A DNA stretch of 64,000 nt, from positions 124,001 through 188,000 of the forward strand of contig NZ_VTWT01000002.1 of the NCBI RefSeq assembly GCF_008727925.1, written 5' to 3'. Every line of letters starts with the position of its first letter. The stretch's first letter is position 1. This document shows, in pieces, positions 1 through 7,467 of the stretch. Below the pieces are notes generated by a model, which did not search any database, was not told the origin of the DNA, and saw only the letters and a list, made by a program, of their open reading frames with translations. The position numbers were made by a program, and so were the translations under genes. This DNA is from Adhaeribacter soli. GTDB taxonomy: Bacteria; Bacteroidota; Bacteroidia; Cytophagales; Hymenobacteraceae.

Positions 1-839
1 TAATGCTGAAAGCTTTTGAGTACTGGTTCGGCCCCTACCCTTTTTATGAAGACAGTTACAAGCTTGTGGAAGTACCGTATTTAGGCATGGAACACCAGAG
101 TTCGGTAACCTACGGCAACGGCTACAAAAACGGCTACTTAGGCAAAGACCCCAGCGGCACCGGCTGGGGTTTGAAGTTCGATTTTATCATCATCCACGAA
201 AGCGGGCACGAATGGTTTGCCAACAACATTACCTACAAAGACATTGCCGATATGTGGATCCACGAAAGCTTCACCAACTACTCCGAAGCTTTATATCTTG
301 ATTACCACTTCGGCACCAAAGCAGGAAATGAGTACGTGATCGGCCTTCGTAAAAACATTGCCAACGACCGGCCCATTATCGGCAAATACAACGTGAACTA
401 CGAAGGCTCCGGCGACATGTATTACAAAGGTGCCAACATGCTTCACACCATCCGCCAACTGGTAAACAACGATCAGAAATTCCGGGAGATCCTCCGCGGC
501 CTGAACAAAGATTTCTACCACCAGACCGTTACCACCGGACAAATTGAAGATTACCTGAGCCAAAAGTCAGGACTGAACTTAAAGCCGGTTTTCAATCAGT
601 ACCTCCGCGATATTCTCATTCCGAAACTGGAATACAGAACAGAGAAAAACAAACTAAGCTACCGTTGGGTTAATTGCGTGGAAGGTTTCAACATGCCGGT
701 AAAATGCTATGTAAACGGCCAGGAAAAGTGGCTTACCCCAACTACCGAATGGCAGGAACTGAAAAGCTTACCCAAAAAGATCACGTTCAAAACCGACGAA
801 AATTTCTATATTAACACCGCTGCAATTTCAAGTAAATAA
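1..839 (+). CDS. M1 family zinc aminopeptidase, C-terminal part (5' end outside window)
   Basis: The reading frame is open to the left edge, so the start lies outside the window. Counting from the first Met (base 3), HESGH at residues 65-69 followed by Glu88, 18 residues later, is the gluzincin HEXXH-x18-E zinc site of M1 peptidases. The upstream GMEH at about residues 28-31 matches the position of the GxMEN substrate-binding motif, with His where Asn is usual. M1 enzymes remove N-terminal residues from peptides. About 180 residues follow the active site, ending in a small beta-rich domain. The N-terminal domain and any signal peptide cannot be seen, so the location (periplasm or surface) is only inferred. 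Confident on family, not on substrate. Confidence 0.9.
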   Translation, partial: MLKAFEYWFGPYPFYEDSYKLVEVPYLGMEHQSSVTYGNGYKNGYLGKDPSGTGWGLKFDFIIIHESGHEWFANNITYKDIADMWIHESFTNYSEALYLDYHFGTKAGNEYVIGLRKNIANDRPIIGKYNVNYEGSGDMYYKGANMLHTIRQLVNNDQKFREILRGLNKDFYHQTVTTGQIEDYLSQKSGLNLKPVFNQYLRDILIPKLEYRTEKNKLSYRWVNCVEGFNMPVKCYVNGQEKWLTPTTEWQELKSLPKKITFKTDENFYINTAAISSK

Positions 840-867
840 AGATCTCTACCAGCAGAAAAAAAAAGCT

Positions 868-888
868 CCCCTCCTTTTCAAGGAGGGG
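868..888. repeat. Short G/C hairpin after the M1 peptidase gene
   Basis: A perfect stem of cccctcctt with aaggagggg and a 3-base loop. It is followed by GGCCGGGGGTGG rather than a T-run, so it is not a clean terminator. The same CCCCTCC/GGAGGGG wording recurs in other intergenic regions of the window (34.3, 39.6, 39.9 and 61.6 kb). Confidence 0.5.
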
Positions 889-965
889 CCGGGGGTGGTT
901 GTTACTTTTCCAGAATAATCACTACCGTTCTAACAAAAAAACCAATTCATTTCCATGCTTCAACT

Positions 966-1754
966 ATGAAACTCCGGATCTACCAGGTCGATGCCTTTAC
1001 GGATAAACTCTTTTGCGGCAACCCCGCCGCCATCTGCCCATTAGAAAACTGGCTGCCCGACGGCATGCTGCAAAACATTGCCCAGGAAAATAACCTGGCC
1101 GAAACAGGCTTTTACGTGAAGAACGGCGACCATTACCAACTCCGCTGGTTTACCCCAACAGTAGAAGTTGACCTGTGCGGCCATGCCACCTTAGCCGCTG
1201 CCTATGTATTGTTTAATCACGAAAATCACCCTGGCGACGAAATAAACTTCCATTCCCACCGGAGCGGCCCGCTAAAAGTTACCCGAACCAACGGCCAGCT
1301 CACGCTTAACTTCCCGACCGATGTTTTCCAGGTAGTTCCGCTTACTGCAGCGCTGCTCAAATGCTTCGATCCGGAACCCATAAAAGCGTACCGCGGTAAA
1401 GCCGACTACCTCCTTCTTTTTAATTCCGAAGCTGATATAAAAGAACTGCAGCCCAACCTGAACCAGATCGCAAAACTCGACAGCCGCGGCGTAATTGCCA
1501 CTGCCAAAGGCGAAAACGTCGATTTTGTGAGCCGCTGGTTCGGTCCCAGAGTTGGCGTAAACGAAGACCCGGTAACCGGTTCCGCCCACACCACCCTCAC
1601 GCCCTTCTGGGCAAAGGAACTAGGCAAAGACGAACTCACCGCCATACAACTATCCTCCCGCAAAGGCCACCTTTTTTGTAAACTCCTCGGCAACCGCGTC
1701 GAGATCAGCGGCAAAGCCCGCACTTACTTAACCGGCGAAATTGAAACAGCTTAG
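966..1754 (+). CDS. PhzF family epimerase/isomerase
   Basis: A 262-residue protein with the full PhzF pattern: an N-terminal QVDAFTDKLFCGNPAA segment, the catalytic-glutamate region NNLAETGFY (about residues 42-50), DLCGHATLAAA, and the C-terminal NEDPVTGSAHTTL. PhzF proteins have a diaminopimelate-epimerase-like fold and catalyse proton shifts on small substrates. Only a few make phenazines, and there are no phenazine genes here, so the substrate is unknown. The length is normal for the family. It stands alone between the M1 peptidase and a TfoX-like gene. Cytoplasmic; no signal peptide. Confidence 0.92.
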   Translation: MKLRIYQVDAFTDKLFCGNPAAICPLENWLPDGMLQNIAQENNLAETGFYVKNGDHYQLRWFTPTVEVDLCGHATLAAAYVLFNHENHPGDEINFHSHRSGPLKVTRTNGQLTLNFPTDVFQVVPLTAALLKCFDPEPIKAYRGKADYLLLFNSEADIKELQPNLNQIAKLDSRGVIATAKGENVDFVSRWFGPRVGVNEDPVTGSAHTTLTPFWAKELGKDELTAIQLSSRKGHLFCKLLGNRVEISGKARTYLTGEIETA

Positions 1755-1772
1755 AAAAAGTCCCGCTTCCTT

Positions 1773-1780
1773 TATCTTTG
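1773..1780 (+). promoter_or_regulatory. Decayed duplicate promoter -7 box (TATCTTTG)
   Basis: Matches the Bacteroidota -7 consensus TAnnTTTG. About 52 bases around it (1755-1808) are nearly the same as the promoter and start of the next gene (1946-1999). It leads only into a 13-codon ORF beginning MTSV at 1802 and stopping at 1843. Confidence 0.55.
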
Positions 1781-1818
1781 TATTCTCAACTACCCAAAAC
1801 CATGACTTCAGTTTGCTT

Positions 1819-1872
1819 GACGGGATTTGTAATCCCGTCTTAACGGAGCAGTGGGATTTGCAATCCCACTTT
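1819..1872. repeat. Two adjacent hairpins sharing the word gggatttg
   Basis: Two small palindromes lie side by side: gacgggatt-tgt-aatcccgtc and gtgggatt-tgc-aatcccac. They sit between the two copies of the promoter/start segment and close the 13-codon mini ORF. They look like an inserted repeat element. Confidence 0.5.
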
Positions 1873-1963
1873 CTGAAAATCAACTTGGGAAGGCAGTATT
1901 TGTTTGCTTTTGAAAAGAGCTTCTAAAACGCTACGAAAAAGGTTAAAAAAGTCCTTTCTCCTT

Positions 1964-1971
1964 TATCTTTG
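1964..1971 (+). promoter_or_regulatory. Promoter -7 box (TATCTTTG) of the TfoX-like gene
   Basis: Fits TAnnTTTG exactly. It ends 21 bases before the ATG at 1993, giving a short leader, as is usual in Bacteroidota. Confidence 0.65.
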
Positions 1972-1992
1972 CACCTTCATCTACCATAAACC

Positions 1993-2307
1993 ATGACTTC
2001 CGCCGAAGAACTTTTCCACCAATTAGCAACCCAAATACCCGATACTGCCGAAGGCAAAATGTTCGGCGCCCTTTGCATGAAAGCCCCGAACGGCAAAGCC
2101 GGCGTACTCTTCAAGAAAGACAACATCGCCTTCAAACTCGAAGAAACCGAATTACAGGAAACCCTGAGTTTAGACGGCGCCCAGATCTTCTCCCCTGCCG
2201 ACGGCCGCCCCATGAACGGTTGGGTGCAACTACCCTACACCTATGCCGAAAAATGGCCCGAGCTCGCCCAAAAAGCCATGGATTACGTGCGCACCCTGAA
2301 AAAATAA
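1993..2307 (+). CDS. TfoX/Sxy N-terminal domain-like small protein
   Basis: 104 residues starting MTSAEELFHQLATQI. The pattern of an amphipathic N-terminal helix, then GKMFGALCMKAPNGKAGVLF, then DNIAFKL, resembles the TfoX N-terminal domain (YjbR/TfoX-like fold), in which a beta-hairpin presents the MFG segment. No helix-hairpin-helix C-terminal domain is present, so it is not a full competence regulator. In Bacteroidota such stand-alone domains have no proven role. The start is supported by the promoter box just upstream and by similarity of the region to a decayed duplicate 190 bases upstream. Confidence 0.7.
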   Translation: MTSAEELFHQLATQIPDTAEGKMFGALCMKAPNGKAGVLFKKDNIAFKLEETELQETLSLDGAQIFSPADGRPMNGWVQLPYTYAEKWPELAQKAMDYVRTLKK

Positions 2308-2332
2308 ATTTCCCATGTTCGGAGAGGGCTGT

Positions 2333-2444
2333 GTACGGACAGGGCTTGACCTGTCCCCACGCATTCCAGATCACCAAATCAGATTTAATTTATCTGAATG
2401 TTTTTTCGTAATAACGTGAAGGACAGGTCAAGCCCTGTCCGTAC
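2333..2444. repeat. 24-bp perfect inverted repeat (REP-like palindrome pair)
   Basis: Arms at 2333-2356 and 2421-2444 are exact reverse complements, separated by 64 bases. Each arm is itself almost a palindrome (ggacaggt/agccctgtcc), so it can fold alone or with its partner. It lies wholly between two genes and no transposase is adjacent. Confidence 0.8.
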
Positions 2445-2455
2445 AAAAATCTCCG

Positions 2456-2463
2456 TACCTTTA
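2456..2463 (+). promoter_or_regulatory. Putative -7 box (TACCTTTA) upstream of ndpA
   Basis: One base off TAnnTTTG and 57 bases before the ndpA ATG. The leader between them contains an aattagcacatta word repeat (2486-2519). Confidence 0.4.
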
Positions 2464-2520
2464 CAGCCCATATTTTGCTGATCCAACAATTAGCACATTA
2501 AACAATTAACACATTAAAAA

Positions 2521-3564
2521 ATGCTCGTTACCACCGAAGTTCAGCTCGAATCTATCATTCTCCACAAAGTAGGCAATAAAAGCCGCGACGAAGGCGTAAA
2601 GCTTTCCCGAAACGAACTGAAATTGGACGGCGCGGTGAAAGAACTGCTGCTCAAATATTTCCTGAGCCCGTTTAAACAGGACGAGTATTTTAACCTGCAC
2701 CACGAATCCGACATCAACCTGAACGAGGTGTATGCTTTTTGTGCCGCCATTTTCGATAACCCGGAAACCTTTCAGGAGCAATCGGAAAACCTGGCGCGCC
2801 ACCTCTACGAGCAAAGCAACCACGCAAAAATTAAGGAAGGCGAATTCTACGTAACGTTTATGAAAGACCTGGTGGTGCACGGCGAAGCGGTAGATGCTGT
2901 GGGCGTTTTCAAATCAGAATCGCGCGAAACTTACCTGAAAGTGTACCCCAACGGCGACAATTTCGACATCGACTCCGAAGACGGCATCAACATCAACAAG
3001 CTCGACAAAGGCGCCCTGATTTTCAATACCGACCGCTACAAAGGCTTTATGGTTGCCACGGTAGATACCCTGAACAAAGGCAACGAGGCCCAATACTGGC
3101 GCGAAGAATTCCTGAGGCTGAAAAGCCGGGAAGATATTTACTTCCATACCCGCAACATGATGGACCTCTGCAAAACCTTTGTGGAAGAACACATGCCGGA
3201 GCAATTCGAAGTTACCCGCGTAGATCAGGTAGATCTGCTAAACAAATCGGTATCGTTTCTGCGCGAAAAAGAGACTTTTAACATCCAGGAATTCCAGAAC
3301 GAAGTAATTGCCCAGCCCGACCTGATCGAAAGTTTTCAGGAATACAAAGCGCAGTACGCTGCCAACAACGAAATTCCGCTTTACGACGAGTTCGATATTT
3401 CCGCCACCGCCGTTAAAAAGCAATCGAAGTTTATGAAAAGCATTATCAAGCTCGACAAGAACTTTCACATTTACGTGCATGGCAACGCCTCCGACATTGT
3501 TAAGGGCTACGACGAAGAAAAAGGCATGCATTTCTACCAGCTTTTCTACCGCGAAGAGAGTTAA
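2521..3564 (+). CDS. Nucleoid-associated protein, NdpA (37-kDa, YejK) family
   Basis: 347 residues, about the length of E. coli YejK/NdpA (335). The N-terminal LESIILHKVGNKSRDEGVKLS and the acidic, all-alpha plus mixed body match the NA37/NdpA family. These proteins bind the nucleoid and, in some genomes, travel with defence or restriction loci. There is no defence gene next to it here, so it is probably a housekeeping copy. It has its own putative promoter and a strong terminator about 100 bases downstream, so it is a single-gene unit. Cytoplasmic. Confidence 0.85.
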   Translation: MLVTTEVQLESIILHKVGNKSRDEGVKLSRNELKLDGAVKELLLKYFLSPFKQDEYFNLHHESDINLNEVYAFCAAIFDNPETFQEQSENLARHLYEQSNHAKIKEGEFYVTFMKDLVVHGEAVDAVGVFKSESRETYLKVYPNGDNFDIDSEDGININKLDKGALIFNTDRYKGFMVATVDTLNKGNEAQYWREEFLRLKSREDIYFHTRNMMDLCKTFVEEHMPEQFEVTRVDQVDLLNKSVSFLREKETFNIQEFQNEVIAQPDLIESFQEYKAQYAANNEIPLYDEFDISATAVKKQSKFMKSIIKLDKNFHIYVHGNASDIVKGYDEEKGMHFYQLFYREES

Positions 3565-3660
3565 TCAAAAGAATATTCCGATTTCTAAAAATATATTAAC
3601 ACTCAACATAAGAAACGTTTCTGCACTTTTCTTATAAAGCCTTCCGGAACAAATTTTAAG

Positions 3661-3695
3661 AAAAAGGCCTGCATATAACATGCAGGCCTTTTTTG
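3661..3695 (+). terminator. Rho-independent terminator after ndpA
   Basis: A 14-bp stem (aaaaaggcctgcat with atgcaggccttttt), a 5-6 base loop and a run of T. The A-run on the other side makes it usable on both strands. Confidence 0.8.
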
Positions 3696-3862
3696 TTTCC
3701 ATCCAACGCAAGCCATTTATAACTCCTTCGCGTCCAATGGGCTAAGCCCTACAAACAATTTTTCCCAAACCGGCTTCTTCAAAAAGGTTACACTTTTAAA
3801 TTATATACTTTTAAATATATTCACATTTATTAATCAACATCACTCTTAACCCATTTCACCTT

Positions 3863-6637
3863 ATGAAAAAACCTCTACGCACCAGCTTTCAGCTGATGGC
3901 TGCCATGCTATTTCCGGCATTGGCGTTCGGCCAAACTTCTGACTTCAGCATTCTGCTGAACTCCGGAAAGTTTCTGCCCCAGGAAAATACCAAAACCCTG
4001 AACCGGGATTCGGAAACGCTCCGCCACAGTTTATATAATGGAAAACATTATGTGGGTCTGCAATTCAAAACGCTACCCGATCAGGCGCAAAAAGAAAAAC
4101 TGGCTGCGGCCGGCGTTACCCTCCACGATTATTTACCTAACCTGGCTTACCTGGCTTCGGTGCCCCAACACCTTACTCCGGCTCAGCTTTCCGAATTCGG
4201 CGTCAGAAGCGTATTCCGCTTAAGCCAGTCGCAAAAGACTATTCCGGCTATATTAAAAGGCGAATTGCCGGAACATGCCGTTAAAACCAAGGGCTACGCC
4301 GACGTAACCCTTACCACCTACGAAACACTTAAACTGGCCGACATCAGCGAGCAGCTGGCCCAGGCAAAAGCCGAAGTACTGGAAGAAACGCCTGAATTCC
4401 GGAACGTTACCGTGCGGGTGCCCGTGGCAAGCCTGGCTTCGCTCGTAGAGCTGCCCTTCGTGCAATGGGTAGAACCGGTGGAAGCTCCGGTAGCGCCGGA
4501 AAACTCCAAAGGCCGTTCCCTCCACCGGGTAAACGGCCTGCAGGACGGTGCCCGCAATCTGAAAGGCGACGGCATTAAGATCGGCATCTGGGATGGCGAT
4601 GAAGTAAGCCGGCACCTGGATTTTTCTCCTTCCTCCCGCCTGCTTATCCGGGAAGCTACCGGCACCCAATCAGACCACGGCACGCATTGCGCCGGCACCA
4701 TCATCGGGCGCGGCCTGATAAACCCGAAAGCCAAAGGCATGGCGCCAAACGCAACCCTGTACTCTTATAATTTCAGCGGTACCGTTACTTCCGAAGTTTC
4801 GTCTGCTTTGTATTCCTACGGCCTGAACATCAGCAGCCACTCTTACGGCAGCACCACAGCCACCTGTGGTTTAACCGGTTCGAACGTAACCTACTCCACC
4901 ACCAGCCGCAACACCGATATCAACCTGAACAACTACAATTATCACCTGCACGTGCATTCGGCCGGTAATTCGCAAACTGCCTGCACCGATGGCTGGACCA
5001 CCATTACCGGGTCCGGTAAATCGGCCAAGAACAACATAGTAGTTGCCAATATTTCCACCACCGAGGCGCTTTCTTCTTCAAGCAGTTTCGGACCGGTACA
5101 GGACGGCCGCGTAAAACCGGAGATCAGCGCCCTAGGCACCAGCGTTTATTCTTCCTACATGCCCTTAAATGCGTATGGCACCTTATCCGGAACGTCCATG
5201 GCTACGCCGGGCGTGGCCGGCAGCTTAGCTTTAATTGTGCAGCGATACAAGCAACTCTATGCCAATGCCTTGCCTATTTCCTCGCTGGTGAAAGCCGTGG
5301 CCCTGAATACCGCGCATGACTTAGGAAACCCCGGCCCGGATTACAAATTCGGCTACGGCAGAATTAATACCTTAGCGGCCGTAAAAGCCATTGAAGAAAC
5401 CCGCTTCCTGACCAACTCCATATCTACCGGCGGCATTCAAACCAAAACCATTACGGTACCAACCGGTGCGGTAAAACTGAAAGTAATGCTTACCTGGAAC
5501 GATCCGGCCGCTGCTTCCAATTCCAGCGTGGCCCTGGTAAATAACCTGAACCTGGAAGTAGTGAACGGCACCACTACCCTGCCATGGATCCTGGACAAAA
5601 ACAATCCGGCCAATCCGGCCACCCGCGGCGTAGACAACATCAGCAACATCGAACAGGTAACCATCGATAATCCTGCTGCCGGCACCTACACCATCCGGGT
5701 AAAAGGAACCTCAGTACCTTCCGGCACCAGCCAGCAATATTCGCTTACCTGGGAAGTAGTGAATCCGTTTATTGAAGTTACCTTCCCGAACGGCGGCGAA
5801 TCCTTGTCACCGGCAACTTACGAGTACATTACCTGGGACAATGCCGGCGTAACCGGTCCGCAAACCCTTCAATACTCCATAGACGGCGGCACCACCTGGA
5901 CCAATATTTCCACCACTGTAGCCGCTACCACTACCCGTTACAACTGGTACGTTCCTTCCGCCCTGAACACCGCCAACGCCCTGATCCGCGTAACCGATGG
6001 CATTTTATCCGACCAAAGCGATGCCCCGTTCCAGACCCTGCGCGTGCCAACGGGCTTGAAAGCCACTGCCGATACTATTACCGCCGGTGCCGTAAAACTT
6101 ACCTGGAACGCGACTACCAACGCTACCCACTACGACATCTTAAGTTTAAGCACAACTACCGGCGCCTGGAGCACCTACGCCTCCAACATCGTGGGCACCA
6201 CTTATACCACCCCGGTACTTACCACCGGCAGCAGCCGCTGGTTTACCCTGATCGCCAAAAACAATACCCTGGGTACCGTTTCCGACCGGGCCGTGGCCAT
6301 TAACCACGTAGTAGGCAGCTCAGCGCGCATGGCTGCTTCATCTGAAACCGGCGGCCGTCTGGCTACGGCAAAAGAATTAGGCGAGATCGTCCTGTACCCG
6401 AACCCAACCCAAGGCAAATTCTCGATCCGTTGTGAAAACCCGACAAACGACAACCTGAAGATCACCATTTTCGATGCCCTCGGCAAACAGGTTCAGCTTC
6501 CGGCCACGCACCTGAAAACCACTCAGGATGGCGCGGAAATTGATCTCTCCAACCACGGGAAAGGCATCTTCCTGATCTACCTCCACAATGCGAATGGCCA
6601 GAAAATAGCAACTGAGAAAGTGATTGTTGTGTTGTAA
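3863..6637 (+). CDS. Secreted S8 (subtilisin) serine protease with T9SS type A sorting domain
   Basis: 924 residues. A signal peptide at 1-24 ends LAFGQ, followed by a propeptide-like region to about 220. The S8 catalytic domain has Asp244 (GIWDGDE), His272 (DHGTHCAGT) and Ser445 (GTSMATPG). Then come a beta-sandwich prodomain-convertase-like region (about 520-640), an Ig-like segment with a TFPNGGES repeat start and an Fn3-like domain. The last 80 residues (LYPNPTQGKF to VIVVL) form a T9SS type A sorting domain. Such proteins cross the outer membrane through T9SS and are released or anchored at the surface, where they degrade protein. It is paralogous to the protease at 7468: the catalytic spacing is the same, so the two arose by tandem duplication. 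Confidence 0.95.
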   Translation: MKKPLRTSFQLMAAMLFPALAFGQTSDFSILLNSGKFLPQENTKTLNRDSETLRHSLYNGKHYVGLQFKTLPDQAQKEKLAAAGVTLHDYLPNLAYLASVPQHLTPAQLSEFGVRSVFRLSQSQKTIPAILKGELPEHAVKTKGYADVTLTTYETLKLADISEQLAQAKAEVLEETPEFRNVTVRVPVASLASLVELPFVQWVEPVEAPVAPENSKGRSLHRVNGLQDGARNLKGDGIKIGIWDGDEVSRHLDFSPSSRLLIREATGTQSDHGTHCAGTIIGRGLINPKAKGMAPNATLYSYNFSGTVTSEVSSALYSYGLNISSHSYGSTTATCGLTGSNVTYSTTSRNTDINLNNYNYHLHVHSAGNSQTACTDGWTTITGSGKSAKNNIVVANISTTEALSSSSSFGPVQDGRVKPEISALGTSVYSSYMPLNAYGTLSGTSMATPGVAGSLALIVQRYKQLYANALPISSLVKAVALNTAHDLGNPGPDYKFGYGRINTLAAVKAIEETRFLTNSISTGGIQTKTITVPTGAVKLKVMLTWNDPAAASNSSVALVNNLNLEVVNGTTTLPWILDKNNPANPATRGVDNISNIEQVTIDNPAAGTYTIRVKGTSVPSGTSQQYSLTWEVVNPFIEVTFPNGGESLSPATYEYITWDNAGVTGPQTLQYSIDGGTTWTNISTTVAATTTRYNWYVPSALNTANALIRVTDGILSDQSDAPFQTLRVPTGLKATADTITAGAVKLTWNATTNATHYDILSLSTTTGAWSTYASNIVGTTYTTPVLTTGSSRWFTLIAKNNTLGTVSDRAVAINHVVGSSARMAASSETGGRLATAKELGEIVLYPNPTQGKFSIRCENPTNDNLKITIFDALGKQVQLPATHLKTTQDGAEIDLSNHGKGIFLIYLHNANGQKIATEKVIVVL

Positions 6638-6684
6638 CCTGAAACCTCTTTATTAGTTCTGGAAGTAGTATTCCCTTTCAAAAT

Positions 6685-6721
6685 AAAAGTAGTGCGGCTT
6701 AATAGTTGCACTACTTTTTAA
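6685..6721 (+). terminator. Terminator after the first S8 protease
   Basis: Stem aaaagtagtgc/gcactactttt with a 12-base loop, followed by TTTAATTTTT. Confidence 0.7.
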
Positions 6722-6853
6722 TTTTTAGTCCGGAATGTACTTTGATAAGATTTCTTCAAAAGCTGAATTCAACAGGAATCTCACCTAAACGCTATCCTTT
6801 CCGTTCAAAAAACCGATACCTATTTAAACCGAAGTGTTCAAAGGAGAAGATCA

Positions 6854-7303
6854 ATGGAAGCGATTATATTTTGCGGCATACAAGCCACCGGTAAAAGCAC
6901 TTTCTACAAAGAACGCTTTTTCCGCACGCACGTCCGCATTTCCATGGATCTGCTCAACACCCGCAACAAGGAAGCCCGTTTTCTGGACCTCTGCCTGAAA
7001 CTTCAGCAACGCTTTGTAATCGACAATACCAACCCTACCATTGCCGAACGAAAACGCTACATAGAAGCCGCCAGAAACCGGAAGTTCAAAGTAATAGGCT
7101 TCTACTTTAAATCGAAAGTGGAAGATGCCATCCGGCGAAACGCAGTACGGCAGGGAAAGGAATTTGTACCGGAAATCGGTATTCGTGGAACCGTGAAAAA
7201 ATTGGAAGCACCTACGTTTGCTGAAGGCTTCGATCTGCTTTTTGAAGTAGCGCTTTCAGATGGCGATTTTAAAGTAACCGAAGTAGTTAATCCCTTGAAT
7301 TAA
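6854..7303 (+). CDS. Small AAA/P-loop kinase-like protein
   Basis: 149 residues with a P-loop at the very N-terminus (GIQATGKST, residues 8-16). A DNTNPT motif follows about 50 residues later and a basic RKRYIEAARNRKF helix after that. This layout resembles polynucleotide-kinase-like and zeta-toxin-like P-loop kinases (COG4639-type). The substrate cannot be told; members phosphorylate RNA or DNA 5' ends or small molecules. It lies between two paralogous secreted proteases with no evident link to them, so the block may have been inserted between the copies or left there after duplication. No membrane segment. Confidence 0.75.
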   Translation: MEAIIFCGIQATGKSTFYKERFFRTHVRISMDLLNTRNKEARFLDLCLKLQQRFVIDNTNPTIAERKRYIEAARNRKFKVIGFYFKSKVEDAIRRNAVRQGKEFVPEIGIRGTVKKLEAPTFAEGFDLLFEVALSDGDFKVTEVVNPLN

Positions 7304-7421
7304 AGGACTAAGAAGCTAAGTGCCGCTAGGCTAAACTCAATTGTTTTGGCTTCCTGCTATGAATATAAACCCGTCTGCTTCCCTAACCTTCCCAATACTA
7401 GTTTTTTAATATTTTTATAGA

Positions 7422-7429
7422 TAAATTTA
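7422..7429 (+). promoter_or_regulatory. Putative -7 box (TAAATTTA) of the second S8 protease
   Basis: One mismatch to TAnnTTTG, 38 bases before the ATG at 7468, in a strongly AT-rich stretch. Confidence 0.35.
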
Positions 7430-7467
7430 CATTACCGCTACTCACGCCCAATTTTTAACCTCACTGC

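Noticed and set aside
1741-1926. A 61-residue open frame overlapping the PhzF end and the gacggga hairpins
   Set aside because: It runs through palindromic repeats and has no protein-like pattern; the region is explained by a decayed duplicate promoter and the hairpins.
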